A DNA stretch of 64,000 nucleotides from an uncultured Bacteroidales bacterium (GCA_902775975.1 CACYOC010000021.1:18253-82252); one strand, 5' to 3'; shown: positions 27,047-35,679, numbered from the stretch's first letter. Translations and numbers: made by a program. Notes: generated by a model not told the origin, from the sequence alone.

Positions 27047-28996
27047 TTAGAATTTACGAATGTCTCTGGGTATCTGACGGAAGGTGATACCCATTGCTTG
27101 AAGCTCTTCGTCTGCGAACTCACAGATGTCTGCATAAACAACGATTCCATTTGGCATACGACCTTTTAGAATGTATAGTGTCTCTCTTGAAAAGGTCGTC
27201 AAGCTGTTGGGCTCGTAATAGAAGTAATATCCAGTACCTTGATTGTCATCGAGCCAATAAGGGTAATCTTCTGAGCGCATTTGTGTGAGAGGGAGATGTG
27301 TCTCTGTGTAGTAAACATAGCGTCGCAACTCCGTTTCTCCAACTTCTTCGTTCAGATAGTGTGTTCCCTCAACAAATAGGGGAACGCTAAGCTCCATCAT
27401 GTCGAAAGCACCACCCAAGCCATCACGATGGCCATCGTAGAATTTCTCTGCTTCTACTACCAGATTATTGTCCTTCACCGTTGGCTGATGTACGTCATTA
27501 TAATTGCCAGACGCCTTGGCCTCCTCATATTTCTTCTTTGCGTCATCGTAGTACTCATTTATTCGCTTCAAGGTATTGGCGTTCAGTTTCTTTTCATAGA
27601 GGCGCTCTGTCTTGTTGCCAGTAAACTTATAACCACTAATTGAACGTTGAACTCTTGTCTGAGTGGTCTTCACAATTTCTTCGTCCTGTTCCAACAGCAC
27701 AAACTTTCTATCGCCGCCATCAGCGGCATTTGCTTTTAGAACGGAGTGAGCCGTTGTGCCACTACCAGCAAAGCAATCCATCACGATGTCGCCTGGCTCA
27801 ACGGCAATGTCGAGGATGCGGTCAATTAAGAGAGTCGGCTTAGGTGTATCAAAGGGAACTGCGCCCTCAAATATTTCACGTAATTCTTTTTTTGCCCCAT
27901 CAGTACTATCAACCTCTGAAAATGGCCATAGATTAGTGATTAAACGGCCTTCTACATTTCCCAGATAGGTTTTCTTACGCATACCTCCTTTACCTCCGTC
28001 CGTAAAGTACAGAATCGGCCATTGTCCCCGTTCATATATTGCCAGAGCTTTATTTCTTGAAGTTTCGATATCATTCTTCAACACTATTCCCATGACGTTA
28101 GAACGTACTTCATCGGCAGTAATACCACAGATACGAGCACGTTCTTCAGCATCGTTTAAATCACGTAACTCATATTCACACCAACCATTCATGATGTTAA
28201 GAATATCATTTTGCTCTAATCTCCAATGAGATTGAACATAGGGATATAATAATTCGCCTGTAAAGGGATGTTGTATGGCATAAACCATACCCTGATGCGC
28301 AACAGCATCCGCAGCACATGCATCGCCACTTGCCCAATAATCTATATCGTTATCAGGATTCCCATAACGTGCATTCATACCTTCCGTCCTTTCCAACCTA
28401 AATGGATTCCAATGAGGTCTACGGCTATATGCAACGATGTGGTCTGTAGCAGTTGGTATTCCATCCTTATCATTACGTGGTGAATAAGTCTTCTGCCAGA
28501 TAACGTTACTTACAAAGCAATCCTCCCCAAAAATCTCATTCATCATCAGGCGAAGTGAAGCCTGCTCGTTATCATCGCACGAAATGAATATCACACCATC
28601 AGGGCGAAGCATCCTGCGCATCAATACCAGACGTGGATACATCATACAGAGCCATTTGTCGTGACGGCTCAAATCTTCCCCTTGTTTGCCTACTACTTTG
28701 TTTATCCAATCGCGAGTACGTGGGTCGTTGCAATCATCAGCATACGTCCACTTTTCGCCTGTGTTGTATGGAGGATCATTGTATATGCATTTTACTTGTC
28801 CTTCCAGTCGTGGCAACAGCGCTTTCAAACTAAGCAAGTTGTCGCCATAAACTATCATGTTGCCGCTTTCACTCGACAATCCTTCCTCACGTCTATGCTC
28901 TGCCGTATAGCCATACGTCAGGCTCAGCGTGCGAAACGGCACCTTCGAGTGGTACGTCACCACACTATCTTTTCCTATCCAATTTAGAACGGGCAT
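27047..28996 (-). CDS. mod: Type III DNA methyltransferase, Mod subunit (N6-adenine)
   Basis: A 649-residue beta-class methyltransferase. Catalytic motif IV DPPYNTG (74-80) precedes the AdoMet motif I DCFAGSGTTAHSV (F409), the order that defines the beta class. The target-recognition region lies between them (about 150-380). It modifies one strand of a short asymmetric site and gives Res its specificity. No tract of short repeats that could cause phase variation was seen in the reading frame. It is the first gene of the operon, with its promoter at 29060. Confidence 0.94.
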   Translation of the reverse strand: MPVLNWIGKDSVVTYHSKVPFRTLSLTYGYTAEHRREEGLSSESGNMIVYGDNLLSLKALLPRLEGQVKCIYNDPPYNTGEKWTYADDCNDPRTRDWINKVVGKQGEDLSRHDKWLCMMYPRLVLMRRMLRPDGVIFISCDDNEQASLRLMMNEIFGEDCFVSNVIWQKTYSPRNDKDGIPTATDHIVAYSRRPHWNPFRLERTEGMNARYGNPDNDIDYWASGDACAADAVAHQGMVYAIQHPFTGELLYPYVQSHWRLEQNDILNIMNGWCEYELRDLNDAEERARICGITADEVRSNVMGIVLKNDIETSRNKALAIYERGQWPILYFTDGGKGGMRKKTYLGNVEGRLITNLWPFSEVDSTDGAKKELREIFEGAVPFDTPKPTLLIDRILDIAVEPGDIVMDCFAGSGTTAHSVLKANAADGGDRKFVLLEQDEEIVKTTQTRVQRSISGYKFTGNKTERLYEKKLNANTLKRINEYYDDAKKKYEEAKASGNYNDVHQPTVKDNNLVVEAEKFYDGHRDGLGGAFDMMELSVPLFVEGTHYLNEEVGETELRRYVYYTETHLPLTQMRSEDYPYWLDDNQGTGYYFYYEPNSLTTFSRETLYILKGRMPNGIVVYADICEFADEELQAMGITFRQIPRDIRKF

Positions 28997-29059
28997 AATT
29001 ATCTATTATTTCTTTTAACCAAATTCGTTTCAAATATGCATAATTTACCTAATATCTTG

Positions 29060-29067
29060 CAAAGATA
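29060..29067 (-). promoter_or_regulatory. -7 element upstream of mod
   Basis: TATCTTTG on the minus strand, 63 bases upstream of the mod ATG. A TTTG at 29086-29089 lies at a slightly short spacing (18 bases). Confidence 0.6.
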
Positions 29068-29448
29068 CAAAATATTTCAAATAAACAAACGATTTCCTCT
29101 GTTTTTCTTACTAAAAAGATTAGAAAACGGATTGTCTTAGCCTGAAAAACGTTGACTCCTGCCCAGCCTCTTAAAAGTTAAAAAGAGTTATGAGAAAAGG
29201 TCAACGTTTCCAGTACGAAGTCCACTAACCCGGGAAAAGAGACAACAAAAACAGGAAAGCAGACAACCTAATCAGAGAGATAAGTCAACAAAATCAGTAT
29301 AATAAACAGTAATTAACAAAACAGTAACAAATCAAGGCTCTGAGGGAGTCCAAAACTGGTGGTTAAAGGGTGGAAATTAACTCTATATCTATATATAAAT
29401 ATATTTACATATAGATATAGAAGTATTTCTGATAGTGAAATAACCGAC

Positions 29449-29472
29449 TTTTGAACTGTCACACTGTAACGC
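29449..29472. repeat. 24-base sequence shared with 19681-19704, copy 2
   Basis: TTTTGAACTGTCACACTGTA followed by ACGC in non-coding DNA, 23 of 24 bases identical to the segment in the DUF3987 gene. The two copies bracket the defence island. Confidence 0.85.
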
Positions 29473-29560
29473 GTCACAAATTCTCAGGGGCGGCAGAAAA
29501 AAATTAGCAGAAGAACGTAAAAAGTGGGGGAAAGATTCGAGAACCGCAATGTGGATGTTG

Positions 29561-29568
29561 TACCTTTG
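29561..29568 (+). promoter_or_regulatory. -7 element upstream of the HU-HIG gene
   Basis: TACCTTTG about 195 bases before the ATG, implying a long leader that contains the TTAACC repeats and a G/C-rich palindrome. Confidence 0.55.
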
Positions 29569-29712
29569 CATTCGAATTCAAGTCGCAGCGGCGACACTGA
29601 CAGCGAGACCTAGGCTCGCAACGGACGAGAACGGCTCTCAAAGGCCACGAGGACTATTCTCAACCCATTCAACCTTAACCTTAACATTAACCTTGACCTT
29701 AACCCCTCAAAC

Positions 29713-29745
29713 ACTCCCTCACAGGGAGGGCCGGGGTGGGTCTCC
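29713..29745. repeat. G/C-rich palindromic repeat, copy 2
   Basis: CTCCCTCACAGGGAGGGCCG followed by GGGTGGGTCTCC. Its last part is nearly identical to the copy inside rimO (62021-62059). Confidence 0.7.
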
Positions 29746-29763
29746 TAAACCAAATTTACAACT

Positions 29764-30252
29764 ATGGCATCAAACACACTAATCATGAGCTACGTGCTCC
29801 GCAAGAACGGCAACGATCAGTCGCCCGTCTATAACCGCTGGTTCGCCAACGTGAACCGCCAGGGAACGCTCTCCACGCGAGGTCTCGCCGACCACATGAT
29901 AGAGCACGGGCTGGTAGGCAACCGAGGCGACGTCATCGCCATGCTCTCCAAGCTCTCCGAGTGTATTCCCGAGCTCGTCGCACAGGGCTACGGCGTGAAG
30001 CTCGACGGCATCGGCATCTTCTACCCCACCATCGCCAACCGCAAGGGCGGTGCAGCCAGCGTCAGCGACTTCACGGTGGCAGAGAACGTGGAGGGCGTGC
30101 GCTTCCGCTTCAAGCCCGACTCGACCAACCTGGACGACCTGACCACGAAGGCCTTCGGCAAGCGCGTGACGCTGGGCAACGGCTACTACCAGACGGAGAA
30201 GGGCCCCAAGGCACCGAAGATTCCTCTGGCAGCCGGCAACCCGCAGCCTTAA
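29764..30252 (+). CDS. HU-HIG family DNA-binding protein
   Basis: A 162-residue HU/IHF-like protein of the Bacteroidetes HU-HIG type. MSYVLRKN opens the first strand; TRGLADHMIEHGLV and RGDVIAMLSKL form the helical body; VKLDGIGIFYPTIANRKGG forms the beta arms; a Lys/Pro tail follows. It should bind or bend DNA. In other Bacteroidetes such genes often stand next to VirE_N/DUF3987 genes; here the two are separated by the defence island. ATG 29764 is used, but ATG 29785 (MSYVLRKN) is a fair alternative. A strong terminator follows. Confidence 0.85.
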   Translation: MASNTLIMSYVLRKNGNDQSPVYNRWFANVNRQGTLSTRGLADHMIEHGLVGNRGDVIAMLSKLSECIPELVAQGYGVKLDGIGIFYPTIANRKGGAASVSDFTVAENVEGVRFRFKPDSTNLDDLTTKAFGKRVTLGNGYYQTEKGPKAPKIPLAAGNPQP

Positions 30253-30255
30253 ACG

Positions 30256-30286
30256 AAAAGGAGCAGGATTTTTTCCTGCTCCTTTT
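30256..30286 (+). terminator. Intrinsic terminator of the HU-HIG gene
   Basis: AAAAGGAGCAGGA (30256-30268), loop TTTTT, then the exact complement ending in TTTT (30274-30286). Confidence 0.9.
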
Positions 30287-30332
30287 AATATTAGAAATTA
30301 GGAATTAGAAATTATGATTACTCCATCTTTTA

Positions 30333-30424
30333 TTCAACACAGAGACACAGAGATACAGAGAATTTATTTTTACGTTTTTTTGCGCGTTATAAAAAACTCT
30401 GTGTCTCTGTTTCTCTGTGTTGAA
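30333..30424. repeat. Long inverted repeat of the CACAGAGACACAGAG type
   Basis: 28-base arms at 30333-30360 and 30397-30424 match with two mismatches around a 36-base A/T-rich loop. It lies between the convergent HU-HIG and iorB genes. Confidence 0.85.
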
Positions 30425-30438
30425 AAATAACCAATCTT

Positions 30439-31017
30439 TTATTTCTGTGCTGCACGCCCGATGGCGAGTGCCTTGATGTTGGCCTCGACGATGGCGTCGC
30501 CCTTGCGAGCGAAGACACGGCGGATGGCATCCTCCAACTTGTCGTACTCGATGCCCAAAGCCTTCTGCGCAGCACCCAGCAGGATGACGTTGGCCGAGCG
30601 GGGCACACCGGCGTCCTTAGCCTGCTGCTCAATGTCGAGCATGATGACGTTAGGCAGCGCGTCTAACTCTTTCTTAATCGCCTCAAACTCAGGGTAATTC
30701 GGAATATTGACGAAAGGAGTACTTGAAGTGATGATCCAACCCTCCTTGGAGAGGTATGGCAGGTAGCGCAGTGCCTCCATGGGTTCCATGGAAATGATGA
30801 CGTCTGCCCCACCCTTGGGTATCAGGTCGCTCTGTATGGGACGGCTCGAGATGCGCAGGTTCGACTGCACGTCGCCGCCACGCTGGCTCATGCCGTGAAC
30901 CTCGGCTTGCTTGATGTAGAGGTTCTCCTTCATGGCTGCCTCGCCTATGATGGTTGCGATGGAGAGGATGCCTTGTCCTCCCACGCCGCAGAGTATGATA
31001 TCGGTCTTCATAATCAT
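30439..31017 (-). CDS. iorB: Indolepyruvate oxidoreductase, beta subunit
   Basis: A 192-residue gamma-type subunit of 2-oxoacid:ferredoxin oxidoreductases. The opening IILCGVGGQGILSIATIIGE and EVHGMSQRGGDVQSNLR are diagnostic. With IorA it oxidises aryl pyruvates to aryl acetyl-CoA and reduces ferredoxin, or runs in reverse in aromatic amino acid synthesis. It lies 37 bases after iorA in one operon. The start may be ATG 31017 or ATG 31011. Confidence 0.94.
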   Translation of the reverse strand: MIMKTDIILCGVGGQGILSIATIIGEAAMKENLYIKQAEVHGMSQRGGDVQSNLRISSRPIQSDLIPKGGADVIISMEPMEALRYLPYLSKEGWIITSSTPFVNIPNYPEFEAIKKELDALPNVIMLDIEQQAKDAGVPRSANVILLGAAQKALGIEYDKLEDAIRRVFARKGDAIVEANIKALAIGRAAQK

Positions 31018-31054
31018 TTTTGTTTACAGTTTACTGTTTACGGTTTACAGACAA

Positions 31055-32674
31055 TCACTTGGTCTTTTTCTGCTTCAGGTGTCGCTGCAGGGTCTGCATG
31101 CACTCGCGTCGCGGAATGATGACCGACGTGCCCTTGTAGTTGATTTCGTCGCGGATAATCTGCGTAATCTCGGGCATGTTCTTCGGCAGGGGCACAACGA
31201 CTTTCAGGTGTTCGTCGCTCAGTCCCAGTCCACGGCAGATGGCCTCGAACTTGTTGGTGCCTGCCGAGTCCTGACCGCCGGTCATGCCGGTGGTGAGGTT
31301 GTCGGAGATGATGACCGTGATGTTGGCGTTCTCGTTGATGGCGTCGAGCAGTCCCGTCATACCGCTATGGGTGAACGTGGAGTCGCCGATGATGGCTACG
31401 GCAGGCCACTGTCCGGCATCGGCAGCACCCTTGGCCATGGTGATGCTGGCACCCATATCTACGCAGCTGTGGATGGCGCGGAAAGGCGGCAGGAAGCCGA
31501 GCGTGTAGCAGCCGATGTCGCCGAAGACGCGCGGATTGTCGTACTCGCGGAGCACCTCGTTCAGTGCGGCATAGACGTCGCGGTGACCGCAGCCCTGACA
31601 GAGTGCGGGCGGACGGGGAACGACGATTTCGCTGGGAGCGAAACCGTCTTGAGTTGAGAGTTTAGAGTTTGAAGTCGAGAGTTGGGCCAGTGCCTGCTTC
31701 ACCACGTCGGGGTTCAGTTCGCCGGTACGGGGCAGGGTTCCGTCGAGCTTGCCGTGAACCTGTGGCATGTCGGCAACGCCACGCACCATGTCCTCAATGA
31801 AGGGCTGTCCCTCCTCGACTATCAGCACCTGCTGGCACTCGTTCATCAGTCGGCGCACCAGCTTCCTGGGCAGCGGATACTGCGAAATCTTCAGCACGGG
31901 ATAGGGGCTGCCGTCGGGGAAGTTCTCCATGACGTAGTTGTAGCCGATGCCGCTGGCAAGGATGCCCAACGAGCGGTCGCTACCCTCTATATAAATATTG
32001 TACGCGCTATTGGCGGCATCGTCCTCCAGCTGTCCCTGCTGGGCGGTGACGATGTCGTTGCGCTTCTTGGCGTTGGCAGGCAGCAGCACCCAGTTGGCGG
32101 CCTTGGCGTCATAGTTCAGGGCGTTCTCCTGGCGCGGCTGGTCCACACACTCCACGACGGCACGTGAGTGGGCCATGCGGGTGGTGACGCGCATCAGCAC
32201 GGGCATGCACTGGCGCTCGCTGTAGTCGAAGGCGGCAGCCATCATGTCGTAAGCCTCCTGCTGCGTGGAGGGCTCAAAGGTGGGTATCATGGCGAACTTG
32301 CCGTAGAAGCGCGAATCCTGCTCGTCCTGCGACGAGTGCATCGAGGGGTCGTCGGCCACCAGCACCACCACGCCGCCGTTGACGCCCGTCATGCCGCTGT
32401 TGACGAAGGGGTCGGCACAGACGTTCAGTCCCACGTGCTTCATGCACACCAGGGCTCGTTTGCCCATGTACGACATGCCGAGGGCGGCCTCCATGGCCGT
32501 CTTCTCGTTCGTTGACCACCGGCTGTGGACACCGCGCTCCTTGGCCAGCGGCGACAGCTGGATGTACTCTGTAATCTCCGTCGAAGGCGTGCCCGGATAG
32601 GCATAGACACCGCTCAGTCCGGCGTCCAGTGCGCCCTGAGCGATGGCCTCGTCTCCTAATAACAGTTTCTTCAT
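31055..32674 (-). CDS. iorA: Indolepyruvate oxidoreductase, alpha subunit
   Basis: A 539-residue thiamine pyrophosphate enzyme. The pyrimidine-binding domain opens at YAYPGTPSTEITEY, and the TPP motif GDSTFTHSGMTGLLDAINEN lies at about 430-450. The C-terminal 2[4Fe-4S] ferredoxin domain of archaeal IorA is missing: the protein stops at RRECMQTLQRHLKQKKTK. An extra linker at about residues 331-341 (LSTSNSKLSTQ) is encoded by sequence like the GAGTTGAGAG intergenic repeats. iorB follows in the same operon. Confidence 0.94.
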   Translation of the reverse strand: MKKLLLGDEAIAQGALDAGLSGVYAYPGTPSTEITEYIQLSPLAKERGVHSRWSTNEKTAMEAALGMSYMGKRALVCMKHVGLNVCADPFVNSGMTGVNGGVVVLVADDPSMHSSQDEQDSRFYGKFAMIPTFEPSTQQEAYDMMAAAFDYSERQCMPVLMRVTTRMAHSRAVVECVDQPRQENALNYDAKAANWVLLPANAKKRNDIVTAQQGQLEDDAANSAYNIYIEGSDRSLGILASGIGYNYVMENFPDGSPYPVLKISQYPLPRKLVRRLMNECQQVLIVEEGQPFIEDMVRGVADMPQVHGKLDGTLPRTGELNPDVVKQALAQLSTSNSKLSTQDGFAPSEIVVPRPPALCQGCGHRDVYAALNEVLREYDNPRVFGDIGCYTLGFLPPFRAIHSCVDMGASITMAKGAADAGQWPAVAIIGDSTFTHSGMTGLLDAINENANITVIISDNLTTGMTGGQDSAGTNKFEAICRGLGLSDEHLKVVVPLPKNMPEITQIIRDEINYKGTSVIIPRRECMQTLQRHLKQKKTK

Positions 32675-32713
32675 ACGCTTTTCAGTTTTTGTTGTTTGTA
32701 GTTATTCTGATTG

Positions 32714-32721
32714 CAAAAATA
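32714..32721 (-). promoter_or_regulatory. -7 element upstream of iorA
   Basis: TATTTTTG on the minus strand, 39 bases before the iorA ATG. Confidence 0.6.
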
Positions 32722-32750
32722 CGAATTATTCCTGACATAAACAAGAAAAA

Positions 32751-32777
32751 GAGCCGCAAACCTTTCGATTGCAGCTC
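32751..32777 (-). terminator. Terminator of infC-rpmI-rplT
   Basis: On the minus strand GAGCTGCAA and TTTGCGGCTC form a stem over an 8-base loop, followed by TTTTTC. It lies 29 bases after the rplT stop. Confidence 0.85.
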
Positions 32778-32805
32778 TTTTTATGTCGCTTAATGACGAT
32801 TTCGC

Positions 32806-33153
32806 TTACTTTTTCACCTGAGCAACGATGGCCTTGAAAGCCTCGGGGTTGTTGAGGGCGAGGTCAGCGAGCACCTTACGGTTGATCTCGATGCCGGCCT
32901 TTGTCAGGGCACCCATCAGGGCTGAGTAGCTCATGCCCTCCATGCGGGCGGCAGCGTTGATACGCTGAATCCACAGGGCACGGAAGGTGCGCTTCTTGTT
33001 TTTACGATCGCGATAAGCGTAGGTAAGACCCTTCTCCCAAGTGTTCTTAGCTACTGTCCAAACATTCTTGCGGGCACCAAAGTAACCGCGAGTGAGTTTC
33101 AGAATTCTCTTACGTTTTGCACGTGATGCTACGTGATTTACTGATCTTGGCAT
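32806..33153 (-). CDS. rplT: 50S ribosomal protein L20
   Basis: 115 residues, the usual length, with the family N-terminus [20 protein letters not shown] and the conserved [11 protein letters not shown]. It binds 23S rRNA and is needed early in large-subunit assembly. It is the last gene of infC-rpmI-rplT and is followed by an intrinsic terminator. In other bacteria L20 represses this operon by binding a leader; no matching leader structure was identified here. Confidence 0.98.
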   Translation of the reverse strand: MPRSVNHVASRAKRKRILKLTRGYFGARKNVWTVAKNTWEKGLTYAYRDRKNKKRTFRALWIQRINAAARMEGMSYSALMGALTKAGIEINRKVLADLALNNPEAFKAIVAQVKK

Positions 33154-33191
33154 AGTTTTCTAATACTTTAAAATGTTTGACAATAGGTGAA

Positions 33192-33389
33192 TTAACGGAG
33201 ACACAACAGGTCGCGAACCTGCTTCATGTTCGATACATCAACGATGGTAGAACCTACCAGGTTGCGCTTTTGCTTCTTGGTCTTCTTCGTCAGAATGTGA
33301 CTGTGGTAAGCATGGTGTCTCTTGACCTTACCTGTACCGGTGAACGAGAATCTCTTCTTAGCACCGGAGTTTGTCTTTACTTTTGGCAT
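33192..33389 (-). CDS. rpmI: 50S ribosomal protein L35
   Basis: 65 residues: MPKVKTNSGAKKRFSFTGTG and HAYHSHILTKKTKKQKRNL are typical. It is the middle gene of the operon. The 167-base spacer towards infC holds degenerate repeats (CAATTTGACGATTGACAATT and GTCACGAAG repeated) and no gene. Confidence 0.97.
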   Translation of the reverse strand: MPKVKTNSGAKKRFSFTGTGKVKRHHAYHSHILTKKTKKQKRNLVGSTIVDVSNMKQVRDLLCLR

Positions 33390-33556
33390 TGTTTTTAAAA
33401 TTTTATTTGTTATTATTAATAAGCGGGCAACTACGCATATACCAGGCGCGCCACCCTTTTCTATTTACAATTTGACGATTGACAATTTGACCATTTTATT
33501 TGTCACGCCGTGTCACGAAGGTCACGAAGGTCACGTGTCATTAAGGTTTTCACCTT

Positions 33557-34261
33557 TTACTCGGGAAACTCCTCCTCCGTCAGCTTCTTCAGCGCGTCGG
33601 CACTGATCTTGGCGTTGGCAAGCATTCCACCGTTGGCAGGCGTCTCCACGTCGATGTCGGCCACTTGCTGACGGGCAGCACCCTTGGCCTCAGCCTCGGC
33701 AGCCTCACGGTCGCGGGCCTGCTGGCTCTTCTTAGCAGCACCGGCCTTCTTCGGAGCCAGATAGAGGAACATCTTCTTGCCTTCCAGCGAGGGCATACCC
33801 TCCACCTTGGCAACCTCCTCCAGGTCGTTGGCAAAACGCAACAGCAGCACCTCGCCCTGCTCCTTGAACAGGATGGAACGGCCACGGAAGAACACGTACG
33901 CACGAACCTTGTTGCCGTCCTCGAGGAACTCACGGGCGTGCTTCAGCTTGAACTGATAGTCGTGCTCGTCGGTCTGAGGTCCGAAGCGAATCTCCTTCAC
34001 CTCCACCTTCACCTGCTTGGCCTTCATCTCCTTCTGGCGCTTCTTCTGCTGGTAGAGGAACTTCGAGTAGTCGATGAGACGGCATACGGGCGGATTGGCG
34101 TTAGGAGAAATCTCGACCAGGTCAACGCCCTGGTCACGAGCCATATCCAATGCCTCACGGGTGGGAACGACGGTGCTTCCGTCCTCTCCTACAATACGTA
34201 CCTCGCGGACACGAATCTGCTCGTTCACACGGTACTGTTGCTTCATTTTGTCGTTCTTCAT
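33557..34261 (-). CDS. infC: Translation initiation factor IF-3
   Basis: 234 residues. The N-domain starts [16 protein letters not shown], the linker is helical, and the C-domain holds [18 protein letters not shown] tail of about 40 residues beyond the E. coli length ([20 protein letters not shown]) is normal in Bacteroidetes. The ATG at 34261 is chosen; the earlier start at 34264 is a TTG, and ATG 34246 is possible. It ensures correct start-codon selection on the 30S subunit. It is the first gene of the infC-rpmI-rplT operon. Confidence 0.97.
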   Translation of the reverse strand: MKNDKMKQQYRVNEQIRVREVRIVGEDGSTVVPTREALDMARDQGVDLVEISPNANPPVCRLIDYSKFLYQQKKRQKEMKAKQVKVEVKEIRFGPQTDEHDYQFKLKHAREFLEDGNKVRAYVFFRGRSILFKEQGEVLLLRFANDLEEVAKVEGMPSLEGKKMFLYLAPKKAGAAKKSQQARDREAAEAEAKGAARQQVADIDVETPANGGMLANAKISADALKKLTEEEFPE

Positions 34262-34286
34262 CAACTGTTTTTTACGAAATCGGCTG

Positions 34287-34318
34287 CAAAGTTACGAATA
34301 AGTGAGCAAAAAACCAAA
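34287..34318 (-). promoter_or_regulatory. Promoter of infC-rpmI-rplT
   Basis: TAACTTTG (34287-34294) and TTTG (34315-34318) on the minus strand, 20 bases apart. Confidence 0.75.
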
Positions 34319-34355
34319 GGAAATCCCAATTTTCTTTGTTTTTTTCGAACAAAAT

Positions 34356-34383
34356 AAAAAAAAGCCCTCCCCGAAGGGTGGGC
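34356..34383 (-). terminator. Terminator of ilvC
   Basis: On the minus strand GCCCACCC-TTCG-GGGAGGGC is followed by a run of eight T. One internal mismatch in the stem. Confidence 0.85.
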
Positions 34384-34398
34384 CTTTATCTCATTCCA

Positions 34399-34436
34399 CC
34401 TCCCCTCCCCCCGGGAGGGGTCGGGGGTGGGCTTCC
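34399..34436. repeat. G/C-rich palindromic repeat, copy 3
   Basis: ACCTCCCCTCCCCCCGGGAG followed by GGGTCGGGGGTGGGCTTCC, directly behind the ilvC stop. Same family as the copies at 29713 and 62021. Confidence 0.7.
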
Positions 34437-35486
34437 TTAATCCTCCTGATACTCAGGACGCAACTTGCGAACCGTCTCACCGGCACGCCACATCTCCTGA
34501 TTGCGCATAGCCTCCAGCTCCTTCTCCAGTCCGGCACGATAGTCGGCCTTAGAGTTGGCGTCGATGGAAATCTGAGCCTCGTTACCGGTCAGCACCGAGT
34601 AGTACAGCCACTCCATGACGGGCTTGATGGCGTCGTGGAAACGGGGAGCCCAGTCCAGAGCACCACGCTGGGCAGTGGTAGAGCAGTTGGCGTACATCCA
34701 GTCCATACCCTTGGCACCGAACAACGGGCCGAGGCTCTGCGTCAGCTCCTCAACGGTCTCGTTGAAAGCCTCAGAGGGAGTGTGACCGTGCTCGCGCAGC
34801 ACCTCGTACTGAGCCAGCAGCAAGCCCTGGATGGCACCCATCAGCGAACCGCGCTCACCAGTCAGGTCGCTGGTAGCCTCGCGCTGGAAGGTAGTTTCGA
34901 ACAGATAACCTGCACCGATGCCGATACCGAAGGCCAGTGTCTTGTCCTTGGCCCGACCCGAAGCGTCCTGATATACGGCATACGAGCAGTTCAGTCCGCG
35001 ACCCTCGCAGAACATGGTGCGCAGGGAAGTACCGCTTCCCTTCGGGGCTACCATGATGACATCGACGTCCTTCGGAGGAACAACGCCGGTGCGGTCACTC
35101 CAGTTGATGGCGAAGCCGTGGCTGTAGTACAGCGTCTTGCCGGGCTTCAGATATTGCTTGATGGTGGGCCAAACCTGAATCTGACCTGCATCGGAGAGCA
35201 GCATGCAGAGGATGGTACCCTTCTCGGCAGCCTCCTCGATGGAGAACAGCGTCTTGCCAGGAACCCAGCCGTCGGCAACAGCCTTGTCGTAGGTCTTTCC
35301 CTGACGCTGACCGACGATGACGTTAAAGCCATTGTCGCGCAGGTTGCAAGCCTGACCCGGACCCTGAATACCATAGCCGATGACGGCGATGACCTCATCC
35401 TTCAATACTTCACGTGCTTTCTCAAGTGAGAACTCCTTGCTGGTGACAACAGTTTCAATAACGCCACCAAAATTCATTTCTGCCAT
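34437..35486 (-). CDS. ilvC: Ketol-acid reductoisomerase
   Basis: 349 residues, class I length. The Rossmann fingerprint is VIGYGIQGPGQA (36-47). VAPKGSGTSLR, the metal-binding DLTGERGSLMG and EELTQSLGPLF follow. It converts acetolactate or acetohydroxybutyrate to dihydroxy acids in valine and isoleucine synthesis, using NADPH and Mg. No other ilv or leu gene is near, although many Bacteroidetes keep ilvC with ilvD, ilvB and ilvN. It has its own promoter with a leader of about 125 bases, and a terminator. Confidence 0.97.
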   Translation of the reverse strand: MAEMNFGGVIETVVTSKEFSLEKAREVLKDEVIAVIGYGIQGPGQACNLRDNGFNVIVGQRQGKTYDKAVADGWVPGKTLFSIEEAAEKGTILCMLLSDAGQIQVWPTIKQYLKPGKTLYYSHGFAINWSDRTGVVPPKDVDVIMVAPKGSGTSLRTMFCEGRGLNCSYAVYQDASGRAKDKTLAFGIGIGAGYLFETTFQREATSDLTGERGSLMGAIQGLLLAQYEVLREHGHTPSEAFNETVEELTQSLGPLFGAKGMDWMYANCSTTAQRGALDWAPRFHDAIKPVMEWLYYSVLTGNEAQISIDANSKADYRAGLEKELEAMRNQEMWRAGETVRKLRPEYQED

Positions 35487-35619
35487 GTTGTGTTTGTTTT
35501 TAAATATTAAACTTACCCCCTTGCACCATGCCAGTCCTGCACGAGAACCGTCGTCTTGTCAGCGCAATCAGCAGGCTACACGAACCACCGACCAAGGGCT
35601 TAACTACAAAAATCGACCG

Positions 35620-35651
35620 CAAAATTACGAAATTGTAAGCAAACGACCAAA
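35620..35651 (-). promoter_or_regulatory. Promoter of ilvC
   Basis: TAATTTTG (35620-35627) and TTTG (35648-35651) on the minus strand, 20 bases apart. Confidence 0.75.
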
Positions 35652-35679
35652 TATAATTCGTTTTTTTTCGCTTTCAGCA

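Larger units (their letters stand above)
28997..29763. other. 767-base intergenic region between mod and the HU-HIG gene
   Basis: I see no gene here. It holds the mod promoter; a 10-bp inverted repeat AAACGTTGAC (29147-29156) with its complement at 29200-29209; an A/T palindrome (CTATATCTATAT and its partner, about 29382-29420); the 24-base sequence shared with the DUF3987 gene (29449-29472); and the HU-HIG promoter. It ends with TTAACCTTAACATTAACCTT-type repeats and a G/C-rich palindrome. Confidence 0.7.

Noticed and set aside
27047-28996. Phase-variable mod gene
   Set aside because: No homopolymer or short tandem tract long enough to slip was seen in the coding region or near its start.
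29389-29571. 60-codon minus-strand frame before the HU-HIG gene
   Set aside because: It crosses the HU-HIG -7 element and an A/T palindrome. The stretch LQCDSSK it shares with the DUF3987 protein comes from the 24-base repeat, not from a gene.
31055-31200. Truncation of iorA because the ferredoxin domain is missing
   Set aside because: Gut Bacteroidetes IorA proteins of this length are, to my knowledge, usual, and the gene ends cleanly before iorB.
35487-35613. Leucine-rich leader peptide before ilvC
   Set aside because: One frame has a Leu/Ile-containing stretch but starts only at TTG, and no terminator/antiterminator pair was found.
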